Assembly (NCBI GenBank): GCA_963772805.1
Contig: CAVYYU010000008.1
Coordinates: forward strand, 248,001-312,000
Direction: 5' to 3'
From: Legionella_A sp963772805
GTDB taxonomy: Bacteria; Pseudomonadota; Gammaproteobacteria; Legionellales; Legionellaceae
Length of the DNA stretch: 64,000 nucleotides
Position numbers and translations under genes: made by a program. Shown piece after piece: positions 26,324-34,813 of this stretch. How positions within the stretch are numbered: position 1 is the stretch's first letter; the number at the start of each line of letters is the position of its first letter. Below the pieces are notes generated by a model that had not been told where the DNA came from, searched no databases, and saw nothing but the letters and a program-made list of their open reading frames with translations.

Positions 26324-26803
26324 ATGAATAAACAGCGCAAGATTGATATTTCAGTAGGTTTTTTTATGCTGCTGGGCATGTTAGCTTTGATAGTGATGGT
26401 GACGAAGGTTAGCGGGTTATCCAGTTTTGTTCCTGCAAAGGGTTATGAAATTACGGCTGACTTTACTGATATTGGTGGCTTGAAGGTACGGGCGCCAGTG
26501 AGTGTTGCGGGCGTAAAAATTGGTCAGGTTACCAAAATTGATTTACAGCCAGGTTCTTTAAATGCCAAAGTAACCATGAAGCTGCGTGAAGATAAGCCAA
26601 TTCCTTATGAAGATGCATCGGCGCGTATTTTAACGGAAGGTATTTTGGGTTCAAACTATATCAGTGTTGTACCGGGATTTGACGATGATACAAACAAGGA
26701 TCATCCTTATTTGCGTAATGGAGACGTCATTGCCAAAACACAAGAAGCGATCATTCTTGAAAATATTATTGGCCAGTTGATCTTTAATATCAATAAAAAA
26801 TAG
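26324..26803 (+). CDS. mlaD: Phospholipid transport substrate-binding protein MlaD
   Basis: An MCE-domain protein anchored by one N-terminal helix (IDISVGFFMLLGMLALIVMVTKV) and facing the periplasm, where six copies form a lipid tunnel. The MCE core is YEITADFTDIGGLKVRAPVSVAGVKIGQV, followed by TEGILGSNYISVVPG. 159 residues is normal. Starts directly after the mlaE stop. Confidence 0.94.
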   Translation: MNKQRKIDISVGFFMLLGMLALIVMVTKVSGLSSFVPAKGYEITADFTDIGGLKVRAPVSVAGVKIGQVTKIDLQPGSLNAKVTMKLREDKPIPYEDASARILTEGILGSNYISVVPGFDDDTNKDHPYLRNGDVIAKTQEAIILENIIGQLIFNINKK

Positions 26804-26810
26804 GTGGATT

Positions 26811-27410
26811 ATGAATAAAGTAAAGGCAATTGCCTGTGCAGTAGCTGTCCTGTTTTCACAAATGATTTGGGCGCAGTCTTCACCGATCCCAGTTCTGCAA
26901 AATGCGGCGGATCAAATTATTGCAACACTGAAACAAAATAAAGCGCAATTAAAAAGCAATCATAAAATTATTTATCAAGCTGTTCAGCAGCACCTGTTAC
27001 CTATTGTGGATGTGAATGGTATGTCTCGCTCTGTGCTGGGTCGTGAAGCTTGGAACAAAGCTTCTGCTGCTGAAAAAAACGAGTTTACCGCTGAGTTTAC
27101 TCGTTTGGTTATTCGCACCTATTCTAATCCGTTGGCAGAATATTCAGATGAGACTGTGAAATTTTCACCTATACGTGGGGGTGTAGATGGTCGCTTTATA
27201 CGTGTGAACAGCATCGTAATGCGTTCAAGTGGCCAAAATATCCCACTCAGTTATAACTTGGTAGCAAAAAATGGGCAATGGAAAATATATGATTTGAGTG
27301 TTGAGGGGGTAAGTTTGTTACAAAGCTTCCGTTCTCAATTCGCACAGGTTTTGCAAAACTCAAGCATGAAGGATTTGATAGCGCAAATGCGCCTGAAAAA
27401 GGCGGCCTGA
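26811..27410 (+). CDS. mlaC: Periplasmic phospholipid-binding protein MlaC
   Basis: Soluble shuttle between MlaA at the outer membrane and MlaD. A signal peptide (residues 1-21, cleaved after IWA) precedes the Tgt2/MlaC domain: PIVDVNGMSRSVLGREAWNKASAAEKNEFTAEFTRLVIRTY and YDLSVEGVSLLQSFRSQF, a typical block. 199 residues. Confidence 0.94.
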   Translation: MNKVKAIACAVAVLFSQMIWAQSSPIPVLQNAADQIIATLKQNKAQLKSNHKIIYQAVQQHLLPIVDVNGMSRSVLGREAWNKASAAEKNEFTAEFTRLVIRTYSNPLAEYSDETVKFSPIRGGVDGRFIRVNSIVMRSSGQNIPLSYNLVAKNGQWKIYDLSVEGVSLLQSFRSQFAQVLQNSSMKDLIAQMRLKKAA

Positions 27411-27412
27411 TC

Positions 27413-27715
27413 ATGGGTGAGCAACTATTTATACCATCAAATCAGCTGACATTTGACACGGTACAATCCGATAGCAAAAGGCTGCATAAACTATTGAGTG
27501 ACAATAGCACAAATGCAATTCGCCTGGATTTGCAAAATGTAACCCAGTGCGATAGTGCGGGTCTTGCATTAATTATCGAGGCCAAGAGGCTTTGTAAGCA
27601 ACAGAACAAAGCATTGGATATTGTCGGGGTGTCGCAACCTATTTCTGCCTTGGCTGAGTTTTGTGGTGTGGAAGGTATATTGATTGGTGAGGCGGTAGCT
27701 TGCCATCAAGATTAA
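27413..27715 (+). CDS. mlaB: STAS-domain protein MlaB
   Basis: A 100-residue cytoplasmic STAS protein that binds MlaF and stabilises the complex. The conserved loop is DLQNVTQCDSAGLALIIEAKRLCKQQ, with the Asp-Ser pair of STAS domains. Its start follows the mlaC stop by 2 bases. Confidence 0.9.
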   Translation: MGEQLFIPSNQLTFDTVQSDSKRLHKLLSDNSTNAIRLDLQNVTQCDSAGLALIIEAKRLCKQQNKALDIVGVSQPISALAEFCGVEGILIGEAVACHQD

Positions 27716-27768
27716 AAAAGCGAATTCGTGTAGGGATGCATTAAATTAAAAATTAGTTGAGTTTATAG

Positions 27769-28014
27769 ATGATTAGCAATGAACAAATAGAAAGCCATCT
27801 TGCAAAGAACGATGGTATTGAGTACGTGAAAGTTACCGGTGATGGGTATCATTATCAATTAGTCATCGTTACGGATGAGTTCCTTGGTAAATCAAAGGTA
27901 GCAAGGCAGCAGTGGGTTTATGCGCAGCTGAAAGATTATATTACTACTGGCAGTTTGCACGCGCTAAGCATGCAAACCTGGACAACGGCAGAATGGGGAA
28001 CGCAACATGGATAA
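27769..28014 (+). CDS. ibaG: BolA/IbaG family protein
   Basis: An 81-residue BolA-fold protein. The segment DGYHYQLVIVTDEFLGKSKVARQQWVYAQL with the His and the C-terminal LHALSMQTWTTAEW fits the IbaG branch located between mla genes and murA in gammaproteobacteria. IbaG partners with monothiol glutaredoxins in iron-sulfur handling and has been tied to acid stress. Its end overlaps murA by 8 bases. Confidence 0.92.
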   Translation: MISNEQIESHLAKNDGIEYVKVTGDGYHYQLVIVTDEFLGKSKVARQQWVYAQLKDYITTGSLHALSMQTWTTAEWGTQHG

Positions 28015-29275
28015 ATTAATCATCACTGGTGGAAACCCTTTAAAAGGTGACGTGTTGATTTCTGGTGCCAAAAATTCGGCATTACCTATTATGGCCGCTA
28101 CATTACTCGCCAGTGATAATGTCACTCTTTCAAACGTTCCACATCTTAAAGATGTAACAACGATGATGGAGTTGCTTGGCCAACTCGGCGCAAGGCTTGT
28201 TATTGATGAAAAAATGAATGTGCAGGTGGATGCAAGCAACATCAATGACTTCGTGGCTCCCTATGAGCTAGTAAAGACTATGCGTGCTTCTATTCTGGTG
28301 TTGGGTCCCTTACTTGCACGTTTTGGTCAAGCAGACGTGTCATTGCCAGGCGGCTGTGCTATTGGTACTCGTCCTGTTGATTTGCATTTAAAGGCATTGA
28401 AATCAATGGGCGCTGAGATAACAGTCAAAAATGGTTTTATTAAAGCCCGTTGTAAAAATGGTCGCTTGCAAGGCAGGACATTGGTATTTGATACGGTCAC
28501 TGTTGGTGGAACAGAAAACATATTAATGGCAGCGGTACTTGCTGAAGGAAAAACAGTGCTCAAAAATGCTGCTCGTGAGCCTGAAATTCTTGATCTGGCA
28601 AATTTTCTGACGCAGCTGGGAGCAAAGATTACAGGTGCTGGTACCTCAACTATTGAGATTGAAGGCGTAGAAAAATTAGGCGGCGGCTCCTATTCCGTGA
28701 TGCCGGATCGCATTGAGGCAGGTACTTATCTTACCGCAGGCGCTATAACCCGCGGACAGGTAACGGTGCGACGAGTCAAACCTGATAATTTGCTCTCACT
28801 GCTTTGTAAGTTTGAAGAAGCTGGTGCATCAATCACAATCGGTGAGGATTGGGTTACGCTGGATATGCATGGTTTACGGCCGCAAGCCGTGAATATTACG
28901 ACAGCACCTTATCCTGCGTTTCCTACGGATATGCAAGCTCAATTTATGGTATTAAATTCAGTTGCTGATGGTTCATCAACAGTGGTAGAAAATATTTTTG
29001 AAAATCGTTTTATGCATGTACAGGAATTGCAGCGTATGGGTGCGCAGATTAAGTTGCACGGTAACACTGCTATGATTACCGGTATTGAAAAATTGACAGG
29101 AGCACCAGTGATGGCGACTGATCTTCGCGCTTCAGCCAGCCTTATTTTGGCAGGACTGGTTGCTGAAGGCGAGACAAGTGTTGAGCGTATTTATCATGTT
29201 GATCGTGGCTATGAACGTATTGAAGAAAAATTTTCAATGCTGGGTGCAGATATCAAGAGATCCTCTGAACGGTGA
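28007..29275 (+). CDS. murA: UDP-N-acetylglucosamine 1-carboxyvinyltransferase
   Basis: First committed enzyme of peptidoglycan synthesis: transfers enolpyruvate from PEP to UDP-GlcNAc. The chain of 422 residues contains SGAKNSALPIMAATLL, the catalytic-loop cysteine in LPGGCAIGTRPVDLHL (so fosfomycin sensitivity is expected), GTYLTAGAITRG, and AYPAFPTDMQAQF-like APYPAFPTDMQAQFM. Coupled to ibaG upstream and to the Nif3-like gene downstream. Confidence 0.96.
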   Translation: MDKLIITGGNPLKGDVLISGAKNSALPIMAATLLASDNVTLSNVPHLKDVTTMMELLGQLGARLVIDEKMNVQVDASNINDFVAPYELVKTMRASILVLGPLLARFGQADVSLPGGCAIGTRPVDLHLKALKSMGAEITVKNGFIKARCKNGRLQGRTLVFDTVTVGGTENILMAAVLAEGKTVLKNAAREPEILDLANFLTQLGAKITGAGTSTIEIEGVEKLGGGSYSVMPDRIEAGTYLTAGAITRGQVTVRRVKPDNLLSLLCKFEEAGASITIGEDWVTLDMHGLRPQAVNITTAPYPAFPTDMQAQFMVLNSVADGSSTVVENIFENRFMHVQELQRMGAQIKLHGNTAMITGIEKLTGAPVMATDLRASASLILAGLVAEGETSVERIYHVDRGYERIEEKFSMLGADIKRSSER

Positions 29276-30030
29276 TTACGCGCGATCAATTAACAGTCTA
29301 CCTGCGAGATTACCTTGCATGTGATAGCTTCAATGATTATGCCCCGAATGGGTTGCAAATCGAAGGTAGGGAAACGATATCGCTCATTTGTACTGCAGTG
29401 ACTGCTTCAGAAGACGTTATACAAAAAGCCGTAGCTATGCAGGCCGATGCACTTCTTGTGCATCATGGGTTCTTCTGGCGCGGCGAGGATCCAGTATTGT
29501 GCGGTATAAAGCGCAAGCGCATCGGGCCACTCATCATCAATAATGTTAATTTATATGCCTACCATCTACCGCTTGATTGCCACCCGAATTTGGGTAATAA
29601 CGCCTGCCTTGCTGAACTTTTAGCGCTTGAATCAGTGCAAATGCATACCGCTGGAAATACGCCCAATCTTTTGTGGTCGGGTGAGCTAACGCGGCCAATG
29701 TTAGCCAATGAGTTATCTGATTATTTGGCTGAAAAATTACAGCGAGAGCCTCTGCGAGTATCAGGCACGGACAAACCAATTTCGCGCGTGGCCTGGTGTA
29801 CAGGAGCGGCTCAGGATTTTATAGTTGATGCGCACCAACTGGGAGTTGATGCGTACATCAGCGGTGAAATTTCAGAGCGTACTTATTATCAGGCACAAGA
29901 ATTACAATTTCATTATTTTGCTTGTGGTCATCATGCAACAGAGCGGTATGGTATCCAAGCATTGGGGCAACATTTAAGTGCCCATTTTGAGTTACGTCAT
30001 CAATTTATCGACAGTGCTAATCCTGTTTAG
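29272..30030 (+). CDS. Nif3-like / DUF34 dinuclear metal-centre protein
   Basis: A 252-residue protein of the Nif3/YbgI (DUF34) family. Conserved parts: DYAPNGLQIEGRE near the N-terminus, ALLVHHGFFWRGEDP with metal-binding histidines, YAYHLPLDCHPNLGNNACLAELL, and HYFACGHHATERYGIQALGQHL near the C-terminus. Family members bind two metal ions; GTP cyclohydrolase-like activity has been discussed but is not settled. The start is GTG, overlapping the murA stop as GTGA. Confidence 0.9.
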   Translation: MITRDQLTVYLRDYLACDSFNDYAPNGLQIEGRETISLICTAVTASEDVIQKAVAMQADALLVHHGFFWRGEDPVLCGIKRKRIGPLIINNVNLYAYHLPLDCHPNLGNNACLAELLALESVQMHTAGNTPNLLWSGELTRPMLANELSDYLAEKLQREPLRVSGTDKPISRVAWCTGAAQDFIVDAHQLGVDAYISGEISERTYYQAQELQFHYFACGHHATERYGIQALGQHLSAHFELRHQFIDSANPV

Positions 30031-30039
30031 GGTTTTTAA

Positions 30040-30882
30040 ATGGAGTTATTACAAAATATCTTTTTCTTGCTCCGAGCTTCTAGCTGGACTAAAGCTATTT
30101 TTGTGCTGCTTGGTGTTATTTATATGGAGGCTTCCGGCTATTGGCCGAGTGCAATGGTTGCTGCATTTGCGTTTTGTTTGATAGCTAGTGCTGTTTATAT
30201 CTATAATGATTTGCAAGACCTCGAAGAAGATAGACGCCATCCTCATAAGTGTGATCGGTCATTAGCCAGTGGAAGAGTATCTGTTCGATTTGCTGTAATA
30301 ATGCTTGTTCTTCTATTACTAAGTGGCTTGGCAATATCCATGGCCGTATCTATCAAATTAACAGCTATTCTCGGTGTGTATCTGTTAATTAACCTTCTTT
30401 ATAATCATGGGCTAAGAACTATACCGATATTTGATGTTTTATGTATAGCCAGTGGTTTTATGTTGCGTATACTCGCCGGTACAATCGGCATAGGTCTGCC
30501 GCCGCCAAGGTGGTTGATATTAACCACAACGCTACTCAGCCTTTTTATCGCGCTTAATAAAAGACGACTGGAAATGCAGCTTAAATCGCATACTAAACGT
30601 GCAGTCCTTAAAAAATATAATCAGCGTTTACTGGATTATTTAATAGCAGGCAGCGCAATTGGTTGCTTTATCAGCTACCTGATGTTTGTTGTTTATACAC
30701 ATCATGAATCTTTTCTATTTTTAATGACGCTCCCATTCACGGGCTTTGGTTTGTGGCGATATACGCAACTGACTGAGAGAGAGCGCGGTTGCGATGATCC
30801 GGTTTCTCTGTTTTTTACTGATGCGATTTCTCGCATTAATTTCTTATGTTTCTTTGTGCTGACTGTGTTGGCATTGCAGTGA
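30040..30882 (+). CDS. UbiA-family prenyltransferase
   Basis: A 280-residue integral membrane protein with eight or nine helices. The two UbiA aspartate-rich signatures are present: IYNDLQDLEEDRRHPHKCDRSLASG and FDVLCIASGFMLRILAG, and KRRLEMQL follows. The HP...RSLASG and RILAG patterns are closest to the decaprenyl-phosphate phosphoribosyltransferase-like branch rather than 4-hydroxybenzoate octaprenyltransferase, so a lipid-linked pentose for envelope glycans is possible. It lies 9 bases after the Nif3-like gene. Confidence 0.82.
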   Translation: MELLQNIFFLLRASSWTKAIFVLLGVIYMEASGYWPSAMVAAFAFCLIASAVYIYNDLQDLEEDRRHPHKCDRSLASGRVSVRFAVIMLVLLLLSGLAISMAVSIKLTAILGVYLLINLLYNHGLRTIPIFDVLCIASGFMLRILAGTIGIGLPPPRWLILTTTLLSLFIALNKRRLEMQLKSHTKRAVLKKYNQRLLDYLIAGSAIGCFISYLMFVVYTHHESFLFLMTLPFTGFGLWRYTQLTERERGCDDPVSLFFTDAISRINFLCFFVLTVLALQ

Positions 30883-30894
30883 TACCTTAGTTAA

Positions 30895-31024
30895 GGTACC
30901 AATTCCATTTGGTTTTGTCGGGGTTGTTGTAGGTTGGTGCTGAGCGATAGCGAAGCCCAACAAGGGAGCTTCCTGTATCACTATTTGTATATGCTCACAT
31001 GTTAAAACCAAATGAAAACGGTAC
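30895..31024. repeat. GTACC-ended palindromic repeat, copy A (half deleted)
   Basis: Ends are GGTACC...ATTTGGTTTT on the left and the complement AAAACCAAAT...GGTAC on the right. Inside is one arm (30929-30962) of the family's long palindrome, with GTAGGTTGGTGCTGAGCG and CGAAGCCCAACA, but the second arm is missing. Related copies lie at 36095, 41252 and 47328. It separates the converging UbiA and cytochrome genes. Confidence 0.72.
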
Positions 31025-31086
31025 TAGTGCTAATTAAATTAAAAATTGACTAGACTTGATAAGTAGATCTACTCAAACCGTACAAA

Positions 31087-32352
31087 TTATCTGTTCGGTA
31101 TTGATGGATAAGAGGAGTTTTCTACTATGAAATCAACCGCTGCAACTATATCTTTTTTACTGCAGCTGGTACATCCTCCCTTTGCTGGCATGTTTTTATT
31201 GCCATTTATGGCAATGTCATAGAGTTTATTGATACCACTTTTTATCAATGGCTCCCAAGAAATAAAGTCTCCTAATTTGAGGGCTCCATTGACTCCAGTA
31301 TTATGACAAACTAAACAATGTTGTTTATAGATGTTTTCACCCAAACTAATATTTTTAAGTGTTGGTTGACGAGGCGGGGTACTTTGTATACTTTTTAGAT
31401 AGGTTATGATGGCCAATAAATCTGCCTTAGAGAAATAAATCAAGCTATTATGTACGGCCTCTACCATTGGGCCATGGAGCTTGTTACCGCCTATTAACTG
31501 ATAGTCAGTAAACGTTTTCATCAGATCTTCTACTGGAACGTCATCCAGTGCAGAGTGAGTAATGTCAGGTGCTAAGTAACCTTCTGCGTTGGCACCCGCA
31601 AGATTATATTTTCGAATAGGCGCTGCCAGAACAAGATTTTTATCAATAAGATAATAAGATGGGGTATGACACATTCCACAGTGCCCCAATCCTTCCACTA
31701 AATAAGCCCCTCGATCCCACTCCTTAGATTTGTCGGAATGAAGTGTATTAGCGCTTTTGTTGTCATGATGAAAAAATAATATACGCCAGCCAAGCTGGAT
31801 AAAACGCCAGTTAAATGGCCAAATCATTTCGTTTTCTCGATTAGGTTGGTCAACGGCTAAAATGGTATCCAAATAGGCTTTAATAGCCAGTAAGTCCTTT
31901 GTGGATACTTTGTTGAAATAGAGAAAGGGAAACGCGGGGTAATAATAGGAGTGGTCTGGTGAAATTCCTTCTCGCATAGCCTTAATAAAGTTAGAGTCCG
32001 TCCATAGACCAATGCCTGTCTTTTTATCTGGGGTAATGTTTGAAGAATAAATAACGCCATAAGGTGTTTGTATAGGTAAGCCTCCTGCAAATGACTTGCC
32101 ATTGTCAAATGTGTTTGTATGACAGGTAATGCAATCTCCTGCTTTTACCAGGTACTCACCTTGATGAATTCGTTTTATTTCCTGCGTAGTTTTCCCTTGT
32201 AAATTAAGAACTGGATATATTGGAAAGTTAACGGGTTTATTATAAGCAGCAGAAGATTTTTCCATGTTTTTACTGATACGATAAACGATACTGCCAATAA
32301 AAACGGCTAGTATCATCAATACAATTACAGCAATACCCACTAACTTACGCAT
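31087..32352 (-). CDS. Membrane-anchored triheme cytochrome c
   Basis: A 421-residue protein with one N-terminal membrane segment (residues 4-24) and three c-type heme sites: CITCH (74-78), CGMCH (225-229) and CLVCH (346-350). The first two domains resemble the cytochrome c subunit of membrane-bound alcohol/gluconate dehydrogenases (GEYLVKAGDCITCHT, GGLPIQTPYGVIYSSNITPD). The third resembles cytochrome c5 and keeps its extra CxxC in MPAKGGCTSC. Such subunits take electrons from periplasmic dehydrogenases to quinone or oxidase, but no dehydrogenase is encoded here. Third gene of the operon with the diheme cytochrome (9 bases upstream) and the porin-cytochrome fusion. Confidence 0.88.
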   Translation of the reverse strand: MRKLVGIAVIVLMILAVFIGSIVYRISKNMEKSSAAYNKPVNFPIYPVLNLQGKTTQEIKRIHQGEYLVKAGDCITCHTNTFDNGKSFAGGLPIQTPYGVIYSSNITPDKKTGIGLWTDSNFIKAMREGISPDHSYYYPAFPFLYFNKVSTKDLLAIKAYLDTILAVDQPNRENEMIWPFNWRFIQLGWRILFFHHDNKSANTLHSDKSKEWDRGAYLVEGLGHCGMCHTPSYYLIDKNLVLAAPIRKYNLAGANAEGYLAPDITHSALDDVPVEDLMKTFTDYQLIGGNKLHGPMVEAVHNSLIYFSKADLLAIITYLKSIQSTPPRQPTLKNISLGENIYKQHCLVCHNTGVNGALKLGDFISWEPLIKSGINKLYDIAINGNKNMPAKGGCTSCSKKDIVAAVDFIVENSSYPSIPNR

Positions 32353-32361
32353 ATATTCACC

Positions 32362-32988
32362 TTATCTGGCAAAAGTATTTTCGATGTAACTTAGAGCAGC
32401 TTTTAAATCTTGATCAGTTAATGCAGGATTACCACCTTTGGGCGGCATTCCGCCAATACCTTGTTTTATATTATTGAACAAGACTTTTGACGGTTGAGAT
32501 AATATGCCTCCTTTCTTTGTAAAATCAGGAATGGAGGGGGCTATTCCTTTACCATTGACACCATGACAGGCAATACATGTTTTTTGATAAATAGCGCTTC
32601 CTGATAAAGCTGACGTTGCTGTTTTTCCTTTTGTTGTCACTGATTGATTTGTATTTGTGGTCTGTGAAGTAGGGCTTTGAGTACTCGCTGTTGCGAACTG
32701 TGACTCTGATGCTTGCGTTAAATACTCCAGAATAGCTCTGGATTCCTGCCCAGTTAGTCCACCTTGGATACGCATATGCGCCATAATGGTAGTCCATTGA
32801 TTGGGAGTATATTCCGTTGGAGAACGAAAGTTATGACACCGAGAGCAGTTATTGGCCCATAATTGTGCACCATTGATAGTAAGATGGGTAGTAGCAGAGC
32901 CCGTGGATCCGGCATAACTAAAAGAAAATCCTGTCGATACTATGGTAATCAGTATCAATATTAATTTCATTTGAAGTGGATGATGCAT
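32362..32988 (-). CDS. Periplasmic diheme cytochrome c
   Basis: About 208 residues: signal peptide (MKLILILITIVSTGFSFSYA), a first heme domain with CSRCH, a Thr/Ser/Gln-rich linker, and a second with CIACH, PDFTKKGG and the Met ligand in GIGGMPPKGG. The second domain is nearly the same as the cytochrome domain in the neighbouring porin fusion, so one arose from the other by duplication. Start 32988 is chosen for its spacing from GAGGAA; ATG 33003 is also open. It would carry electrons through the periplasm between the anchored triheme protein and the porin, by inference. Confidence 0.87.
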   Translation of the reverse strand: MHHPLQMKLILILITIVSTGFSFSYAGSTGSATTHLTINGAQLWANNCSRCHNFRSPTEYTPNQWTTIMAHMRIQGGLTGQESRAILEYLTQASESQFATASTQSPTSQTTNTNQSVTTKGKTATSALSGSAIYQKTCIACHGVNGKGIAPSIPDFTKKGGILSQPSKVLFNNIKQGIGGMPPKGGNPALTDQDLKAALSYIENTFAR

Positions 32989-33004
32989 TAACTTGTTCCT
33001 CATT

Positions 33005-34813
33005 TTAAAATCCGAATACCAATTGAATCAGGAACAGATTGCTATTCGTTCCAGGATGTCCCGTATTGATTTCATAGTCAGCCTGAACTGCAATACTGGG
33101 TGCAAACCAATAATTTAACCCAAGATCAACTTGATGCTGGCTTAGACTTGATATGGCCGAGGTATAACCTCCCCAACGTACAACCGGTTGTAGTTTTGTT
33201 GCAGGGATCATATAGGCCGCCTGGAGATACCATGCTTTCCAGTTTTCTTTTTGAGGATATAAGCTACTCACTTGGGCACCAATTTGTTGTTGAGTTACTT
33301 CTCCTCTAAAATCCCAATCTTTCCATTTGAAGGACAAGTCCACGCCCAGAGACCCATAATCTCTTCCAGCTTCTCCTAGCGTCAAATTCGTATTGACATC
33401 AAAAAGAGCAAGCTTACCTGCAGCACCAGACAATCCTATTTCAAGGTTAGGTATAGGCAACATACCTATTCTTCCTCCACCAATAAAATTCCCATAATTA
33501 TTGGGAAAGCTATCTGTTGCGATGTAATCAATAAATCCAGTGGTTGAATCAGCGTAGGCACGTGGACCATTAGCAACAAAAGCCACGTAATTCATTTTTA
33601 ATTGAGATAGAAAATAGAAGCCGCCTCGCAGCTCAGCGCCAAGTATTGATTGTACGGCTGCTTGGCCACCTTCAAAGCCAATAGGAGAGGTTGGCAGTCT
33701 GTTTATCCACGAGGGCGATAAATTTGGTACAAAATAACCAAGGGGGCTATCAAAAGCGCCTATTCCAAAAACCATATAATCATTCATGAACAAATTAAGA
33801 TTAAGCGCGTTTAATCCAACATTGGTATTACCATCGTCATCCAGTGAAAAATCCACACTAGATTGCATAAAAAACAGATCCTTATATCTGAAGAGAAACA
33901 ACGGATTAAAATCTAGCAGATTAAATCCTCCACTCGCATTTGTTGGAACACTATATCCAGCACTAGCTCCACCCGCTATCAGACCTGAAATATCAGGTGT
34001 TGGCCAGAAATAAGTTGTTCCTATTGATGGGTTTGTCTTTAATCGCGCAGTAGGGGTCTGGATGGAGGATTGTGTATTTTTTTTCTCTCCTTGCGTTTTA
34101 ACGAGTGCTTGTTGTGTGGGTTTTGTTGTCTCAGCCTCGACAACCTTCGGATTTAAATTGTTGGGTTGTTGTTTGATTGCTTCTTGCGTTTGTGTGATAT
34201 TTTTAGCGGAAGTAAACGTATTTTCAATATAATCCAGAGCAGTTTTTAAATCGTGATCGGTTAAAGTGGGATCACCACCTTTGGCTGGCATGCCACCAAT
34301 TCCTTGTTTAACATTATTGAACAAGATATTGGAGGATTGGGATAATACTCCTCCTTTCTTTGTGAAATCAGGAATGGTAGGTGCGATGCCCTTACCATTT
34401 TCGCCATGACACGCAATGCACGTTTTTTGATAGACAGCTTTTCCGGATGAGACTGAGGTGCTCGTCTTTTCTTTTGATATTTCTGATTGCCCACTGGATT
34501 TTTCGGCGGGAGGTTGTATGTTATTTTTTTGAACTTCGGTATTTACTGCATTATTATTAGACGTTACATTATTTGTTGTGGCTGACTGGGGATTTGTGTT
34601 TTGTGTTATTGGAGGTGTTGTCGACACAGTGGATTTTTCTGTTTCCAAGATGGCAACCTTTTGATTTAAAATATTTAGTTGCTCTTTGAGTAATTGAATT
34701 TCTTGTGAAAAGCTATCTTTTTGTTCAACGTAAATGTCAGCGGCGAAGGTATTTGTAGACAAAACCAAGGCGACTACATTTGACATAAAATTAATAATAA
34801 ATCCTTTTTGCAT
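33005..34813 (-). CDS. Porin with inserted c-type cytochrome domain
   Basis: A 602-residue exported protein of unusual build. Residues 1-25: signal peptide ending TFAA. Residues 34-60: leucine-heptad coiled coil (EIQLLKEQLNILNQKVAILE), as at the head of DcaP/OprP-like trimeric porins. Residues 61-122: Asn/Thr/Ser linker. Residues 123-202: class I cytochrome c with CIACH at 132-136 and axial Met near 175 in GGMPAKGG. Residues 203-262: second linker. Residues 263-602: alternating amphipathic strands ending in LFLIQLVFGF, a terminal aromatic as in outer-membrane beta barrels. Fusion of heme domain and barrel recalls the iron oxidase Cyc2, though domain order and coiled coil differ. Operon leader for two more cytochromes. 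Confidence 0.85.
   Translation of the reverse strand: MQKGFIINFMSNVVALVLSTNTFAADIYVEQKDSFSQEIQLLKEQLNILNQKVAILETEKSTVSTTPPITQNTNPQSATTNNVTSNNNAVNTEVQKNNIQPPAEKSSGQSEISKEKTSTSVSSGKAVYQKTCIACHGENGKGIAPTIPDFTKKGGVLSQSSNILFNNVKQGIGGMPAKGGDPTLTDHDLKTALDYIENTFTSAKNITQTQEAIKQQPNNLNPKVVEAETTKPTQQALVKTQGEKKNTQSSIQTPTARLKTNPSIGTTYFWPTPDISGLIAGGASAGYSVPTNASGGFNLLDFNPLFLFRYKDLFFMQSSVDFSLDDDGNTNVGLNALNLNLFMNDYMVFGIGAFDSPLGYFVPNLSPSWINRLPTSPIGFEGGQAAVQSILGAELRGGFYFLSQLKMNYVAFVANGPRAYADSTTGFIDYIATDSFPNNYGNFIGGGRIGMLPIPNLEIGLSGAAGKLALFDVNTNLTLGEAGRDYGSLGVDLSFKWKDWDFRGEVTQQQIGAQVSSLYPQKENWKAWYLQAAYMIPATKLQPVVRWGGYTSAISSLSQHQVDLGLNYWFAPSIAVQADYEINTGHPGTNSNLFLIQLVFGF

Noticed and set aside
31087..32352. Triheme protein as alcohol dehydrogenase subunit proper
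   Set aside because: No PQQ- or FAD-dependent dehydrogenase gene lies in the operon, so only the cytochrome type, not the enzyme, is called.
33005..34813. Calling the fusion a true Cyc2 iron oxidase
   Set aside because: The order of parts differs: a coiled coil and long linkers surround the heme domain, and the barrel looks DcaP/OprP-like. Only the general principle is shared.
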